A stretch of 64,000 nt of DNA from Piezodorus guildinii. Lineage: Eukaryota > Arthropoda > Insecta > Hemiptera > Pentatomidae. The DNA lies in NCBI GenBank assembly GCA_023052935.1, contig CM041292.1, positions 145,638,439-145,702,438 of the forward strand, given 5' to 3'. Both the position numbers and the translations under genes were made by a program. The first letter of the stretch is position 1. Each line of letters starts with the position of its first letter. The notes under the pieces are model-generated. The model made no database searches, had not been told where the DNA came from, and saw nothing but the letters and a program-made list of their open reading frames with translations. Positions 1 through 11,758 of the stretch are shown here, piece by piece.

Positions 1-558
1 TTATTCCCCAACAGTCTAATATTGATTTTTTAAATATTTTATCTCCGCTAAGAGAAGAGAAAAAAAAAAGTTATTTTTCTTTCTTCTTTTTACTTTGTGC
101 CATTAGACTCTTCTACAAAGGATACATTTTACTTAAGGAACCGGAGGGAAAGATTTCTTCTGCCATTTCTTGAATCGTTGGTCATTTCTCTTCATTGCAA
201 TATTAAGGTCCGTCAGAAGGATGGTGTCTATTTATTTTGTCTTTAACTTGGAAGGCTCCTCCGATATTATTCTGCAAGATTTATCACAATTCATTCGAGG
301 CATAGTTATGCAAGCTACTACGGTCTATTGAGATTCATAAATTATTTAATATAAAATAATTGATACATGTTTTCTTTAATAGGTCTTGATCGGCTTTTAA
401 AAAACATAATACTTCAATTTATCAAACGATGGTTTATTTGTTTTAAATAATTTTGTACTAAAAATAATTATATTTGTGTAATTTAAAATATTTTTTTTCA
501 TTTGAACTTCTATTCATTTCGCTTTATATTCGTATTCAATATTTGCACTTACATGAGC

Positions 559-810
559 GACATAATAAAAGACAGGATTCAGAAAATTCTTATTGTTGGC
601 ACCAATGTAGAACTTCTGAGCGGAGGCATTAATGACGTTTACATGAAAGTAATATAGACACTATTTAGCTTATAAATTAATTAATGTTACTTTTTAATAA
701 CAATTTTTTATTGGATTCGGTATTTCATCGAAGCAAATGCGATGGTGGTAAAGAGAGTTAAAAAATCAGACTTGAAACGTATTGCTAAAGCAACTGGTGC
801 CTCTTTTAAG
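559..810 (+). pseudogene. Two-exon remnant of chaperonin CCT subunit alpha (TCP-1 alpha)
   Basis: Two short reading frames match consecutive parts of the CCT1/TCP-1 alpha equatorial domain. Segment 559-648 reads DIIKDRIQKILIVGTNVELL then SGGINDVYMK, like the family stretch with RIQKIL, a G-NV-L core and GGI-D. Segment 721-810 reads YFIEANAMVVKRVKKSDLKR then IAKATGASFK, like the family's YFVEAGAMAV and DLKRIAKATG. Between them lie 72 bp that begin with GT (649-650), exactly at the phase-0 point between K and YF, but end in GG (719-720) instead of AG. The second segment is followed by GTCTAA, a possible donor. No flanking CCT1 exons are visible, and no ATPase motif. CCT1 is a subunit of the cytosolic TRiC folding machine; this piece cannot encode one. 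I infer a duplicated gene fragment that kept its intron and then decayed, not a processed copy. A distant exon pair of a real gene with a non-canonical acceptor is less likely. Confidence 0.72.
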
Positions 811-944
811 GTCTAAATATTGAATACAAAATAATACACCTTCCTCACGTCCGATCCTCTCTCGAAAAGTACTGTGTCGATCTTTTTGGGAATTACAAGG
901 GGTGATTTACCCTATTTGGTACTTTTTTTAAACATTTTTGTTTC

Positions 945-1882
945 TAAACTTTTTTTTATAACTTTATTTCTTTATGCACACCTGTTTTTACATACATATA
1001 ACAATCAGTGGATTGTCTGTCAGAATTACAATAAAAAGTGGCATGTCAGACATGAGGAAGATGACAATACCCAGTGGTATCTCTTCCGTGGCATGTTTTA
1101 ATTCAAAAGATTATAGAAGATCTCTCATCCATGACCTTTTCAGTCTTCTCCTGATGTTGTGGGACATATTGGTTGTTGCCATTTGTTCTATGAGAGGGTT
1201 GTAATGTCCTAGTAATTTGTTGTGAAATCGAGAGTAGTGAGTTCGTATGTATTCGCTGACGGTAGGCATGTGTAAGTCTGTATGTAAAGTTGTGTTTGAA
1301 ACATATCAAGGTGGTTGCGTAATTCGTCTAAGTATTTTTCACTGAAAAGTTTGAAGTCTTTGTATATGAGTCTTTTTTGCAGCTCCGAAAATTTGAGAGG
1401 CGTATGACCATATTGGTTTTAGTAAGTATGTGTAGGTGGCAAGTTTCTTTCTTAATTTTAGTTTTGATTGTCGTCTGGTAGTGTGTGCAGCAGTCTACTT
1501 CTTTGGTTTAGTGTCTTTCGTTTTTTCTTAATGTGCGGGCCCCAAGTCATTCTCCTGTCAAAAGTTAGTCCAAGGTAGTTGACACTGTCTGTTTGTGGTA
1601 TTGGTATATTATCGATGTACACTGGTGGGCAGGTTTCACGTCTTAGTGTAAATGTCATATGTTGGCATTTGTCATAGTTTAGTCTTGTTTTCCACAGCTT
1701 GCACCAATCCTGTACTTTTTGTAAGTGATGTTGTATAGTCAGTGAGGCTTGAGTATGATCTTCATGTTTTGATAAGATTGCAGTGTCGTCTGCGTATGTT
1801 GCCGTCAGGATGTTTGAACTGTCTGGTATGTCGTGCGAGTATAATATATATAGCAGTGGTGCAAGTATTGAACCTGTTTCTA
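945..1882 (-). pseudogene. 5'-truncated Jockey-clade LINE, 3' part of ORF2 plus 3' UTR
   Basis: Read on the minus strand, the segment opens in the RT palm (TGSILAPLLYILYS), passes the catalytic YADD (codons at 1785-1796), then MTFTLRRETCPPVYIDN and YLGLTFDRRMTW. After stops and a frameshift it ends in IRRRLKRSWMRDLL with a stop at 1111-1113. This matches the C-terminal third of the Jockey ORF2 proteins elsewhere in the window, whose last residues are RRLKRRWPRDLL. The following ~165 bp are a 3' UTR containing ACCACTGGGTA, also seen in related tails, and ending in an A-rich tract near 945-965. The 5' end stops abruptly near 1882, the usual outcome of incomplete target-primed reverse transcription. 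The sequence is clearly from another subfamily than J1 or J2 and is not functional. Confidence 0.88.
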
Positions 1883-1883
1883 A

Positions 1884-3136
1884 ACTTAAATTAAAAAACT
1901 GTAACGAACTGTTTTTAAGAGTGTTTTATCACAACTTTTAAGAAACATTATTAAAAGTACTGTTTTTACGAGATTATTTACATTTTTAGGATTATTGTCA
2001 TTCATAAAACTTAAATATTTTAATGGCTTATTTTTTTAATTATTCCGCTTTGAAATAGAGTAATTTTTACTCCAAACTTATTTTTCTACCTTCACTAGAA
2101 TACCAATATTTTAATTCATTCACACAAAATTTAAAAAATAAATTAATAATACTAGGTTACCGTTTCATAACTAGAATATGTAACTAGATGCTCATGATAA
2201 AGATGCATTAAATACCTACACACATAGTATAATAAAATAATATAGTTTAAAGACGTTGAAAATTGTGACACAAATGAAAACTTCATTGAACCTTATGATT
2301 TTTAAAGAAATATAACTTTTTAAAAATAATGAAGCATGGTACTTGATTTACACTATTATTAATAAAGTCTTGGATAAATATATATAATTATCAATAACTA
2401 TATTATCCTTAATGTATACAAATGCTACCATATATTCTTTTGGATTTAAAATAAAATTAATTTTTTTAATTTCATATTAGGATTCAATTATTCTCTAAGT
2501 GAATGAGCTAATTGCCAGTGTATCATAATGATTTTCTCCATGTACTGGTTTCAAAATATGTTATATTCTGTCTTTAACTTTTCAAGTATCGTTGTAGAAA
2601 AATCTTTGACTTTGAATAAACCTTAAAAAAGTTTCGGAGAAAATCTATTTTGAGTCACCGGCGGATTGTTTTTTATTTTGATCTTTTGGATTCCTATGGA
2701 TTTTGAAACTTATGACTCAATTTTTTTCTAAGTGGGAATATTTTTTTTTCCTTTGTCAATTGAAAATAATAAAACAAATTTATATCTTCAGTTAAGACTA
2801 TATCTTCCCTTACTGTTACTTTAAAAAAAAAAGTATGTTTCTGAATACAATACTTCAGAGGTGTCGGAATTAACAACTTACAAGGAATATCAAAAATGGT
2901 TGAGAGACCTAACATCTCTCTCTGCTGGAGCCTACAATTTATGAAGGGTCTGCATGATTGATGAATATATAGCTCAGCATTTGTAAGCAACTGGAGAAAA
3001 TGTACAAGCTGGAATTTGTTGCAAATCAATTGTAGATAAATTTATTAAAATAACCAAGTCTTATCGAATAATTGAAAGTAATTACTTCAATTTTAAATTT
3101 CATAAAATATTCCTTTAAACGTTCTGATTTGAGCCA
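1884..3136. other. AT-rich spacer, nothing recognised
   Basis: Simple AT-rich sequence with short A and T runs. Open frames here (for example minus strand 2694-3029) lack any recognisable motif and their composition follows the AT-rich background. I see no gene or clear repeat boundary. Confidence 0.5.
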
Positions 3137-3144
3137 TTATAGTA

Positions 3145-3407
3145 AGTGTCCATTATAAAAACAGTTTTCAACGGAAATACACGTTTTAGGATCCTCTGAG
3201 TCCAAATAACCAAGTCCCGCAAAAAGGTCTGTGTGTATGTGTGTGTGTGTGGTAACTCCCGGGCGGAAACGGTAAGTCCTATGAAATTGAAATTTCATAT
3301 TTAAGACAACTATACGCCCGCGACGTGACAAAACTTTTTTCTTCAAAATGAGCTTACCAGAAGAGGCACTTTATATCATGCATTTTGCACCTTTTTTCGA
3401 TTTTCGA
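3145..3407 (+). repeat. Fragment of repeat family R, left part
   Basis: Contains the family R blocks CGGAAATACACGTTTTAGG, CCAAGTCCCGCAAAAAGG, a TG-rich run, AACTCCCGGGCGGAAACGG and CTGCATTTTGCACC-like sequence shared with copies at 18,665 and 58,895. At about 3407 it switches abruptly into the body of the tRNA-Arg-like SINE, which shows either a nested insertion or a recombination junction. A 69-residue open frame on the minus strand is repeat sequence, not a gene. Confidence 0.75.
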
Positions 3408-3565
3408 CCCAGCCTTTGTAAATTGGGTACCCAAAAATAGGGAAAAATCTGGCAGCTGAGCGTGATCTCGGCCGAATCACCTCATTGCACGGCCTTTGGC
3501 CTTGAAACAGTATGAATCTCTATATGTACTGAGCCCAAGATTCTTCATGGGCTGTAGTGGAACTT
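3408..3565 (+). mobile_element. SINE2 body fragment, head missing
   Basis: Shares with the SINE2 copies at 14,920, 42,567 and 44,845 the stretch with AAATTGGGTACCCA, the GTGATCTCGGCCGAATCA region, TTGCACGGCC, GAAACAGTATGAATCTC and TTCATGGGCTGTAG. The tRNA-like head is absent. It ends in a T/A-rich tract at about 3565-3600. Confidence 0.72.
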
Positions 3566-3599
3566 TATTTATTTTTTATTATTATTATTTTTTTTTTTA

Positions 3600-4660
3600 T
3601 TCCAAACTTAGTTCATTTACGATGAGATGCAAGTATTACAAAAATAATAAAAAGGTGTATTTATAGTATTGCATGATTAATACTTACAGATTCAATAAAG
3701 CATTGGATGTGAATAATACTTTTCTTGGTAAAATTGTGTCATTTTTAATATTTTATGATTATATTATATTTTGATTGTTTTGTTCTTAAGCAAGGAATTG
3801 TAAACTTGTTGAACGCTATGGCATACATATACCCATATACATATTAATCATATACATATACTAGTAATTGTTTCTCTCTTTAAACATTTCTATTCAACGT
3901 AATAACTAATAGTAAATATAACTGAACATTAAAATTATAATTATTTACTAACAATGAATCGTGAATTAGGTTTAAGGTCTGCCATAAGTTTTTGCTTCGA
4001 TGAATTTGTTTCTAGTCAAGAAAACAATTTTGAAAAGAATATAATGCGGCTTCCTGGAAGATGTAACAAGATAATAGAGCAGAAGGATTTATATATAATA
4101 TAGTAAATCAACCTTCAACAATAAATATCTTCTATTTATTTCTAAAAATATTAAAAGAAACTTAAGTAATATTATTAAATTATTATAATAGACTCGCGAG
4201 GTGGGACACGTATATATTGCATCGTATGTAATTTTCAATACGAAAATCTAATTGTAAGTATGAAAGTATAAAAGGACATCCTTAAGGTAGTGTCTTTTTA
4301 TTAATTTTTCTCCCTTTCGTCTTCTTATTTGGGCTATTTTTTTTTCTTCTTTCGAACTAGGGGGTAGTAGGGAGGGATTAATGCTTGAGTGAAACCCTCA
4401 AGAACCCGAGACGCGAACTCGTGATTATATTTTCTTTAAACTTCGTTTGCAATGCGCTCTTCATTGACGACACCGCGCATTAACCCTCTCGGTCAGCCTG
4501 TCCCTAAAAGTCATCTAGTGATTTAGCAAATTATCGTCTAATCATACCTCATCAAGATTAAAATGTGTTTTCCGGATCCAAAATGTTTCTGCTTACGCTA
4601 TAATGTTCCCGTTGACGTTTTACTTTCATTCATGAGTCGAAATGAATATGTCGGGCGTGC
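3600..4660. other. AT-rich spacer with a more GC-rich patch
   Basis: No coding or repeat signature recognised. The part from about 4340 to 4515 is less AT-rich than its surroundings (polypyrimidine run, then GAACCCGAGACGCGAACTCG), but has no long frame and no match to other parts of the window. Confidence 0.4.
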
Positions 4661-4664
4661 TCAG

Positions 4665-4825
4665 TAATAAATTTTTATTATTTTTACTTTCACTTACCAA
4701 TATATGGAATATATAATAAGGGTAAGTATTGCGATCGTGAACATTTTCGAATTCCAGTTTTCTACAGAAAAACAAATTTTAAGGTCCCCTGATTCCAAAT
4801 GACCATGTCCCTGAATTTCATACTA
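4665..4825 (+). repeat. Fragment of repeat family R, left end
   Basis: Starts with TTTTTACTTTCACTTACC, followed by ATATGGAATATATAATAAGG, GTATTGCGATCGTGAA and CAAATGACCATGTCCC. This is the left terminus of family R, also seen at 18,665 and 23,826. Confidence 0.7.
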
Positions 4826-4829
4826 ATTT

Positions 4830-5687
4830 CATTTTATTTAATTTTGGTTGTAGTCACTATTCACTTGTGTTGGACTTTGGATCTTCAGTCTTTCTTATTA
4901 AATTATAAAACCCTTCCATAAAGATCAGTATTAAATTCTAAAGGCGTTATGTGCTAATTCTCAATGGTTCTATTCACCTCTTTTAGCGCTATAGATGTTT
5001 TTTATACAATTTCTTTTGTATAAAGAATGTTAGCTTGTCTAAAAATCTCTCTTATTCTGTTAATTAAATTTTTTCTTCTTTTTAATGTCTAATATAAATT
5101 TAGATTATAAAAGATTCTCCAGCACTTGTTTCGGAATTTATGACCTGGAAGCTGTTAATTATCTCGTTTTGAGAATTCAGCGACCTGTTAAATTGAAGCA
5201 GTCGTCAGCTCCTCTAATTAGGAAAACCCCTGGAAGAAATCATCTTATTAAAAAAAAAATAAAAGTTTTAGAATATGGATCATTTCATACCAGTTCAGCC
5301 CAACTCCTAACTTTATCATTTTTTTATGATAAATGATGAATTCGTTATAAAATGTAATCATTTTCATTTGTCTGATTTGATTTGATTGACTTCAAAGTAT
5401 TTTATTTTATTTTTTTATACGAATTTCTGTTTATTATAATGGTTTAAATTGTTAGGATGGCAATAGAAATCGGTAAATCATTAATAAGTGGCAAACCAAA
5501 TAGATAACTTCCTCTACTAAATCGAATAAGATTTTACAGGACATAGTTCCTTAGACCACTTCAAACCGAAAAAGTAGAAAGGAAGAGTAGTTAGCAATGC
5601 ACACTTTACACAGGACATAGCATACTTCCAATCTCAAAAGAAGCTCAAGTGATGATGAAAATATGGGTTTAAAACTTAATTTCTTTT
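4830..5687 (+). other. AT-rich spacer before the satellite array
   Basis: An 83-residue open frame at 5085-5336 (MSNINLDYKRF...) has no recognisable domain and no sign of selection that I can see. The rest is simple AT-rich sequence. Confidence 0.4.
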
Positions 5688-7914
5688 TTCAATATAAACT
5701 TATTTCATAATTCAATATAAACTTATTTCATAATTCAATATAAACTTATTTCATAATTCAATATAAACTTATTTCATGATTCAATATAAACTTATTTCAT
5801 AATTCAATATAAACTTATTTCATAATTCAATATAAACTTATTTCATGATTCAATATAAACTTATTTCATGATTCAATATAAACTTATTTCATGATTCAAT
5901 ATAAACTTATTTCATGATTCAATATAAACTTATTTCATGATTCAATATAAACTTATTTCATGATTCAATATAAACTTATTTCATGATTCAATATAAACTT
6001 ATTTCATGATTCAATATAAACTTATTTCATGATTCAATATAAACTTATTTCATGATTCAATATAAACTTATTTCATGATTCAATATAAACTTATTTCATG
6101 ATTCAATATAAACTTATTTCATGATTCAATATAAACTTATTTCATGATTCAATATAAACTTATTTCATGATTCAATATAAACTTATTTCATGATTCAATA
6201 TAAACTTATTTCATGATTCAATATAAACTTATTTCATGATTCAATATAAACTTATTTCATGATTCAATATAAACTTATTTCATGATTCAATATAAACTTA
6301 TTTCATGATTCAATATAAACTTATTTCATGATTCAATATAAACTTATTTCATGATTCAATATAAACTTATTTCATGATTCAATATAAACTTATTTCATGA
6401 TTCAAATAAACTTATTTCATGATTCAATATAAACTTATTTCATGATTCAATATAAACTTATTTCATGATTCAATATAAACTTATTTCATGATTCAATACA
6501 AACTTATTTCATGATTCAATACAAACTTATTTCATGATTCAATACAAACTTATTTCATGATTCAATACAAACTTATTTCATGATTCAATACAAACTTATT
6601 TCATGATTCAATATAAACTTATTTCATGATTCAATATAAACTTATTTCATGATTCAATATAAACTTATTTCATGATTCAATATAAACTTATTTCATGATT
6701 CAATATAAACTTATTTCATGATTCAATATAAACTTATTTCATGATTCAATATAAACTTATTTCATGATTCAATATAAACTTATTTCATGATTCAATATAA
6801 ACTTATTTCATGATTCAATATAAACTTATTTCATGATTCAATATAAACTTATTTCATGATTCAATATAAACTTATTTCATGATTCAATATAAACTTATTT
6901 CATGATTCAATATAAACTTATTTCATGATTCAATATAAACTTATTTCATGATTCAATATAAACTTATTTCATGATTCAATATAAACTTATTTCATGATTC
7001 AATATAAACTTATTTCATGATTCAATATAAACTTATTTCATGATTCAATATAAACTTATTTCATGATTCAATATAAACTTATTTCATGATTCAATATAAA
7101 CTTATTTCATGATTCAATATAAACTTATTTCATGATTCAATATAAACTTATTTCATGATTCAATATAAACTTATTTCATGATTCAATATAAACTTATTTC
7201 ATGATTCAATATAAACTTATTTCATGATTCAATATAAACTTATTTCATGATTCAATATAAACTTATTTCATGATTCAATATAAACTTATTTCATGATTCA
7301 ATATAAACTTATTTCATGATTCAATATAAACTTATTTCATGATTCAATATAAACTTATTTCATGATTCAATATAAACTTATTTCATGATTCAATATAAAC
7401 TTATTTCATGATTCAATATAAACTTATTTCATGATTCAATATAAACTTATTTCATGATTCAATATAAACTTATTTCATGATTCAATATAAACTTATTTCA
7501 TGATTCAATATAAACTTATTTCATGATTCAATATAAACTTATTTCATGATTCAATATAAACTTATTTCATGATTCAATATAAACTTATTTCATGATTCAA
7601 TATAACTTATTTCATGATTCAATATAAACGTATTTCATGATTCAATATAAACTTATTTCATGATTCAATATAAACTTATTTCATGATTCAATATAAACGT
7701 ATTTCATGATTCAATATAAACGTATTTCATGATTCAATATAAACGTATTTCATGATTCAATATAAACGTATTTCATGATTCAATATAAACTTATTTCATG
7801 ATTCAATACAAACTTATTTCATGATTCAATACAAACTTATTTCATGATTCAATACAAACTTATTTCATGATTCTATACAAACTTATTTCATGATTCAATA
7901 CAAACTTATTTCAT
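5688..7914 (+). repeat. 23-bp tandem satellite/minisatellite array (~97 copies)
   Basis: A head-to-tail array with a strict 23-bp period: a constant AAACTTATTTCAT core, then GATTCAATAT or a variant. The first units carry CATAATTC, and almost all later ones CATGATTC. Five consecutive units with ATACAAAC instead of ATATAAAC begin at 6491, and another five begin at 7801. Units with AAACGTATT cluster at about 7627-7790. Two single-base deletions are visible (near 6403 and 7603). The period is not a multiple of three and each unit has stops in most frames, so it is not coding. There are no unique spacers, so it is not a CRISPR array. Confidence 0.97.
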
Positions 7915-8050
7915 CATAGAGTTAATACAATTATCAGAGCCAATAACCTCTCATTCAAGAGTTTTCTAGCTATCGAAACTTTTATAACAGTATCAAGTCT
8001 TAACTGAACCTATACTACATAACTAAACATACTTAAATTTTACTATACTG

Positions 8051-8286
8051 GGATCACCTGTAACATAGTGGCTAGCAGAACAGCCTTCTATGCTAAAGGT
8101 CACGAGTTCAAACCCACAGGTGGTCCTAGGATTTTTTAATGAGAATAAAAAATCCTTAGTTATGCCGTCCTTCGGACATAAAAAGGTGGTCCCGAGCCTG
8201 TGCGATGTCAGGAACTCGTTTAAGAACCCTATCCTAATAAAACCTAGATATGAAAAATTTAGGACTCCCACGGTAGCATAAACTTG
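8051..8286 (+). mobile_element. SINE1 (tRNA-derived), copy with 9-bp TSD
   Basis: Pol III A-box-like TAACATAGTGGCTAGCAG and B-box GGTCACGAGTTCAAACC mark a tRNA-related head. The family-specific body follows: CCTTAGTTATGCCGTCCTTC, GGTGGTCCCGAGCCTGTGCG, ATTTAGGACTCCCAC. The copy lacks the last ~40 bp of the consensus tail. ACTATACTG at 8042-8050 is repeated at 8287-8295 as target-site duplication. Its RNA would need LINE enzymes to move. Overlapping ORFs on both strands are chance frames within the SINE. Confidence 0.9.
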
Positions 8287-8299
8287 ACTATACTGTATC

Positions 8300-9222
8300 G
8301 ATATGTGTATCAGACTGACTATGGACTATAGCTCCCATCCACTAATGGTTAATTATATGGAATGGGACTTATGTAATGATATGTTTATTCTAAATTATAC
8401 ATTTTTATTATTTTTTTATTTTTTGTTACTAATTTGAGAAAATATTTATACATTTTATTCATAATACATTTTTTAAATATTTTTCAGGTAAGTTTCGCCT
8501 ACTTTACTTCCACTTGGTATGTTTCAATTTTAATTTTTGGTTTTAAATATATTTTTTCAAGTATTACCTTTGCGTAATTACCTTGCTAATTTAGATGTCT
8601 AGCTAAGTACGGAGTAGTATGTTTATTTATATAATAAATATAAAGAAAGAAAGAATTATGTGTGCTCCACAGATTTACATAAAAAGCTAATAATAAAATA
8701 TATTTAGGTTACTTCAAAGGCTAGTAAGTCCTTAGATCTTTGACCCTCTCTTTTCAACTCATGCTCAAAAACGAATAGTTTTACGAAACTTAAATTAAAT
8801 ATGTAAGATTAATCTAGGCCTGGAATGTAACAGCAATCATTTTTACCAAAACCGATCAAGTGTTACATAATATAACGGATTTTATCAATTTCTCGGAAAT
8901 TGCTTTCTCGATTTCGGTCCAGGTATAGTTAAATAGTGTTAATAACATCTAAGCCTTTTCCTTCTTACAATAGTCTAGTTAATGTTCTAATATATTCGTG
9001 TAAATAACAGACTTAGCAAACTCGCTGGTCCTTGATCCAGGACTGAATTTCTTAAAAAATATTAATTGGACCTGTCCTTAGTTTAGCGTTCTTGATTTTC
9101 TAGTCAACTCATTCCTCATCTTAAGGAGTAATCTGAGAAATACTTCATTTTAAAAAATTTTTAGTCTTTTATTCCATTTAGAGTAATCCTACACGAGGAG
9201 TAGCGTGCAAACTGGTTGCATA
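8300..9222. other. AT-rich spacer, nothing recognised
   Basis: No gene, RNA gene or repeat boundary recognised between the two SINE1 copies. Confidence 0.45.
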
Positions 9223-9236
9223 AATCCTGACTTCTG

Positions 9237-9526
9237 GGGTCACCCATAGCGTAGTGGTTAGCATAACAGCTTTCTATGCCAAAGGTCGCGGGTTCGAACC
9301 TGCGGGTGGCCCTAGGATTTTTTAATGTGAGTAAAAAAATCCTTAGTTATGCCGTCCTTCGGAGGGGACGTTAAAAGGTGGTCCCGAGCCTGTACGATGT
9401 CAGGTACTCGTTAAAGATCACTATCCCAATAAAACCTGGATAGGCAAAATTTAGGACTCCCACATTAGTAACGTCCGATTAGCCACAGTAGCATAAAAGT
9501 GACGTTAAACGAATAAACAAACAAAC
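9237..9526 (+). mobile_element. SINE1, full-length copy with perfect 14-bp TSD
   Basis: Best-preserved SINE1 in the window, about 290 bp. Head: GGGTCACCCATAGCGTAGTG with A box, and B box GGTCGCGGGTTCGAACCTGC. Body: ATCCTTAGTTATGCCGTCC, TGGTCCCGAGCCTG, CCTGGATAGGCAAAATTTAG. Tail: GTGACGTTAAACG followed by an (AAAC)n-type end. AATCCTGACTTCTG occurs at 9223-9236 and again at 9527-9540, flanking the element exactly. The intact B box and perfect TSD suggest a fairly recent insertion. The head resembles a tRNA but lacks a paired acceptor stem, so it is not a tRNA gene. Confidence 0.95.
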
Positions 9527-10123
9527 AATCCTGACTTCTGTAAAGAGAGAGCGATATTTTCAGGCATTTTTCGCCTTTCAAATCATATTTATTTAATTCG
9601 TTTTTAAGTTGTTGAGTAAGTGCGAGTGCAATGGCCGCAACTGTAGTTCAACTTTGTTGTCGATCCGCATTTACTTTCAATCCTTAGTGGTGTTAGCCTA
9701 CGGATTACGTCCAAATTTTATAAACATTATTGTTAAGTGTTTATGAACATTTCTATTATTCCTGATTGGGTGAGTGCTTAATTAAATCTATTAATAGTGA
9801 GACGTTGTGAACCTAGCGTGTCTGCCACGTGGTGGGGCTTCCCGTTACCTGCCCGCTTCCGTACTGAGGCTATTACTCACTAGAGCAATCTCTTATCAGA
9901 TCGTTGCTACTAGCGCAGTCGGCTGGAGCGCTGCATTCAGTACGCAGTATCTATTCGTGCGCGAGTTCGTAACCAGAAGATTTTTTTTTTTTTTTTTTAT
10001 TTAATTATTTAATTTTCTTTTCTCTAGAAATGTTTTCCTTTTATTTATTTTTCTATATTGTATATAATTGTAAATATTCAGAGAGTTAATTTTATTTATT
10101 TTATTTCTTAAAAATAAGTCGTA

Positions 10124-11758
10124 ATGTCTTCTGAAAAAAATTCGTGCATGGACACTGAAGATGATACCGCTTTCTCTGAGGTGAGTGAGACAGACTCACA
10201 ATACCTCAAAAGACGCACTCTTCAAAAACGCCAAAGGAACCTGACTCCTGGTTCCCCTACAAAATCGCCTAACAAAAAAAAGAATAAAAATACTAAAACG
10301 AAACAACAGTCTGAAAATCGAAGTCTACCTTCAACCAGCAGCAATCCACCAATCTTACCAGCCTTACCGACTAGCAATAAATTTGAAGTCCTCAAAGATC
10401 TACCTACTGAATCATCTGTACCCAGCAACTTCACGGACCCAGAACCACCACCAATATTTGTCAGCAATATTGTTGACTTCATGAAATTCGGAAAGGAAAT
10501 CGCCAATTTAATTGGACAAACAAATTTTAGATGTTTCTCAAGAGTCAAAGACATCAAAATCTGCACAAGCGGCAAAGAAAATTATAAAAAAGTGGTTAGT
10601 CACTTGACTGCTAACAACTATGATTTTCATTGTTTTCAACTCAGAGAAGAAAAGCCATTTAGGGTAGTCCTAAGAGGACTACACAGCACAACACCTACGG
10701 CTGCCATCAAGCGGGACCTCGAAGAGTTGGGACACAATGTCAGGAACATTTCTTGTGTGATTCATCCTCAAGAAAAGTACCCACTTCCTTTATTTTTTGT
10801 CGACCTTGAGCCAGCACCTAACAATAAGGATATATTCGAAATAAATCGCTTGGTATACTCAGTTATCCGATTCGAGGAGCCTAGACGGAGAAATGAAATA
10901 GTGCAATGTACTAACTGCCAACATTTGGGACACACAAGAGCATATTGTCATCATCAGTCTCGATGTGTCAAATGTGCAGGTCCGCACGCATCAGGCACCT
11001 GCCAGAAGCCTCGAGACACACCAGCAAAATGTGTTTTATGTAACGAAGAACATCCTGCAAATTATAAAGGCTGCATAGTCTATAAAACTATGTTTAGGCA
11101 AAAAGCTCAAAACTTATCATATAAATTGCAAAGCCAGAGAAATACCGCTCCAGAAGAAGAGATACCCGGTCCTTCACCGAGAACTGATCCTATTCCTCAA
11201 AGGACTGCAACCTTCAACCCAAGACCAGCTACCTACAATAGCTCAGTAAAACAACACTCAACGATACTGCTACCTCGCCCTCAACCGCCTCAACACTCAA
11301 CATCCCAACCTCAAACCTCCTATCATCCTCAACAACAGATTGTCCAACCACAGCCCCAGACCTCTCATTTCCTTCCCCAGACCTCCCATTCTCAGCCGAA
11401 ATCTCCGAAAACGGACCTCACCCCTAAAAACGCTTCCCAGCGGGTTAAGTTACCTCCAGTTATTCCTCCTCCCAAAGTTCCAGTCTCCTCTCTTCCTTCC
11501 TTTCAGTTCCCACCCTCTTCAGCTGTACCTTCAAATATAGAACCTATACAACGGCCTCAAAGGAAAATTCAACCACCACCTTCCCAAATTAACACTCCAT
11601 CCCAAGATACCACCAATTATTCCTATCCCAGCCAACACCCATCTGACATAACGTCTATCCTTTCCTCATTCCTTCTCGATCTACAAAATACAATAAGACC
11701 CCTCATCACTCTCCTTACAAGACTCCTTTCCGCATTCCCTCTTAGTTTCCCACAATGA
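10124..11758 (+). CDS. J1 ORF1: Gag-like zinc-knuckle RNA-binding protein
   Basis: A 544-residue protein expected to coat the element's RNA and carry it to the nucleus as a ribonucleoprotein. The N-terminus is charged, with a basic patch at residues 47-60 (KSPNKKKNKNTKTK). Residues ~179-261 (starting FRVVLRGLHSTTP) match the PRE_C2HC region that precedes zinc knuckles in insect LINE Gag proteins. Residues ~262-317 hold three knuckles: CTNCQHLGHTRAYC (CX2CX4HX4C), CVKCAGPHASGTC (CX2CX3HX4C) and CVLCNEEHPANYKGC (CX2CX3HX6C). The C-terminal third is rich in Pro, Gln and Ser and low in complexity. The ATG at 10124 has G at -3 and opens the first long frame after the 5' UTR. The stop TGA overlaps the ORF2 start as ATGA, suggesting coupled translation of ORF2. 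A minus-strand frame inside it is a shadow. Confidence 0.93.
   Translation: MSSEKNSCMDTEDDTAFSEVSETDSQYLKRRTLQKRQRNLTPGSPTKSPNKKKNKNTKTKQQSENRSLPSTSSNPPILPALPTSNKFEVLKDLPTESSVPSNFTDPEPPPIFVSNIVDFMKFGKEIANLIGQTNFRCFSRVKDIKICTSGKENYKKVVSHLTANNYDFHCFQLREEKPFRVVLRGLHSTTPTAAIKRDLEELGHNVRNISCVIHPQEKYPLPLFFVDLEPAPNNKDIFEINRLVYSVIRFEEPRRRNEIVQCTNCQHLGHTRAYCHHQSRCVKCAGPHASGTCQKPRDTPAKCVLCNEEHPANYKGCIVYKTMFRQKAQNLSYKLQSQRNTAPEEEIPGPSPRTDPIPQRTATFNPRPATYNSSVKQHSTILLPRPQPPQHSTSQPQTSYHPQQQIVQPQPQTSHFLPQTSHSQPKSPKTDLTPKNASQRVKLPPVIPPPKVPVSSLPSFQFPPSSAVPSNIEPIQRPQRKIQPPPSQINTPSQDTTNYSYPSQHPSDITSILSSFLLDLQNTIRPLITLLTRLLSAFPLSFPQ

Noticed and set aside
559..810. A functional CCT1 gene portion
   Set aside because: Acceptor reads GG, both segments run into stops, and no further exons are visible; kept only as a remnant.
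5688..7914. CRISPR-like array
   Set aside because: Units are contiguous with no unique spacers, and the genome is eukaryotic.
8023..8281. Overlapping plus and minus ORFs as genes
   Set aside because: Both lie within a SINE1 copy.
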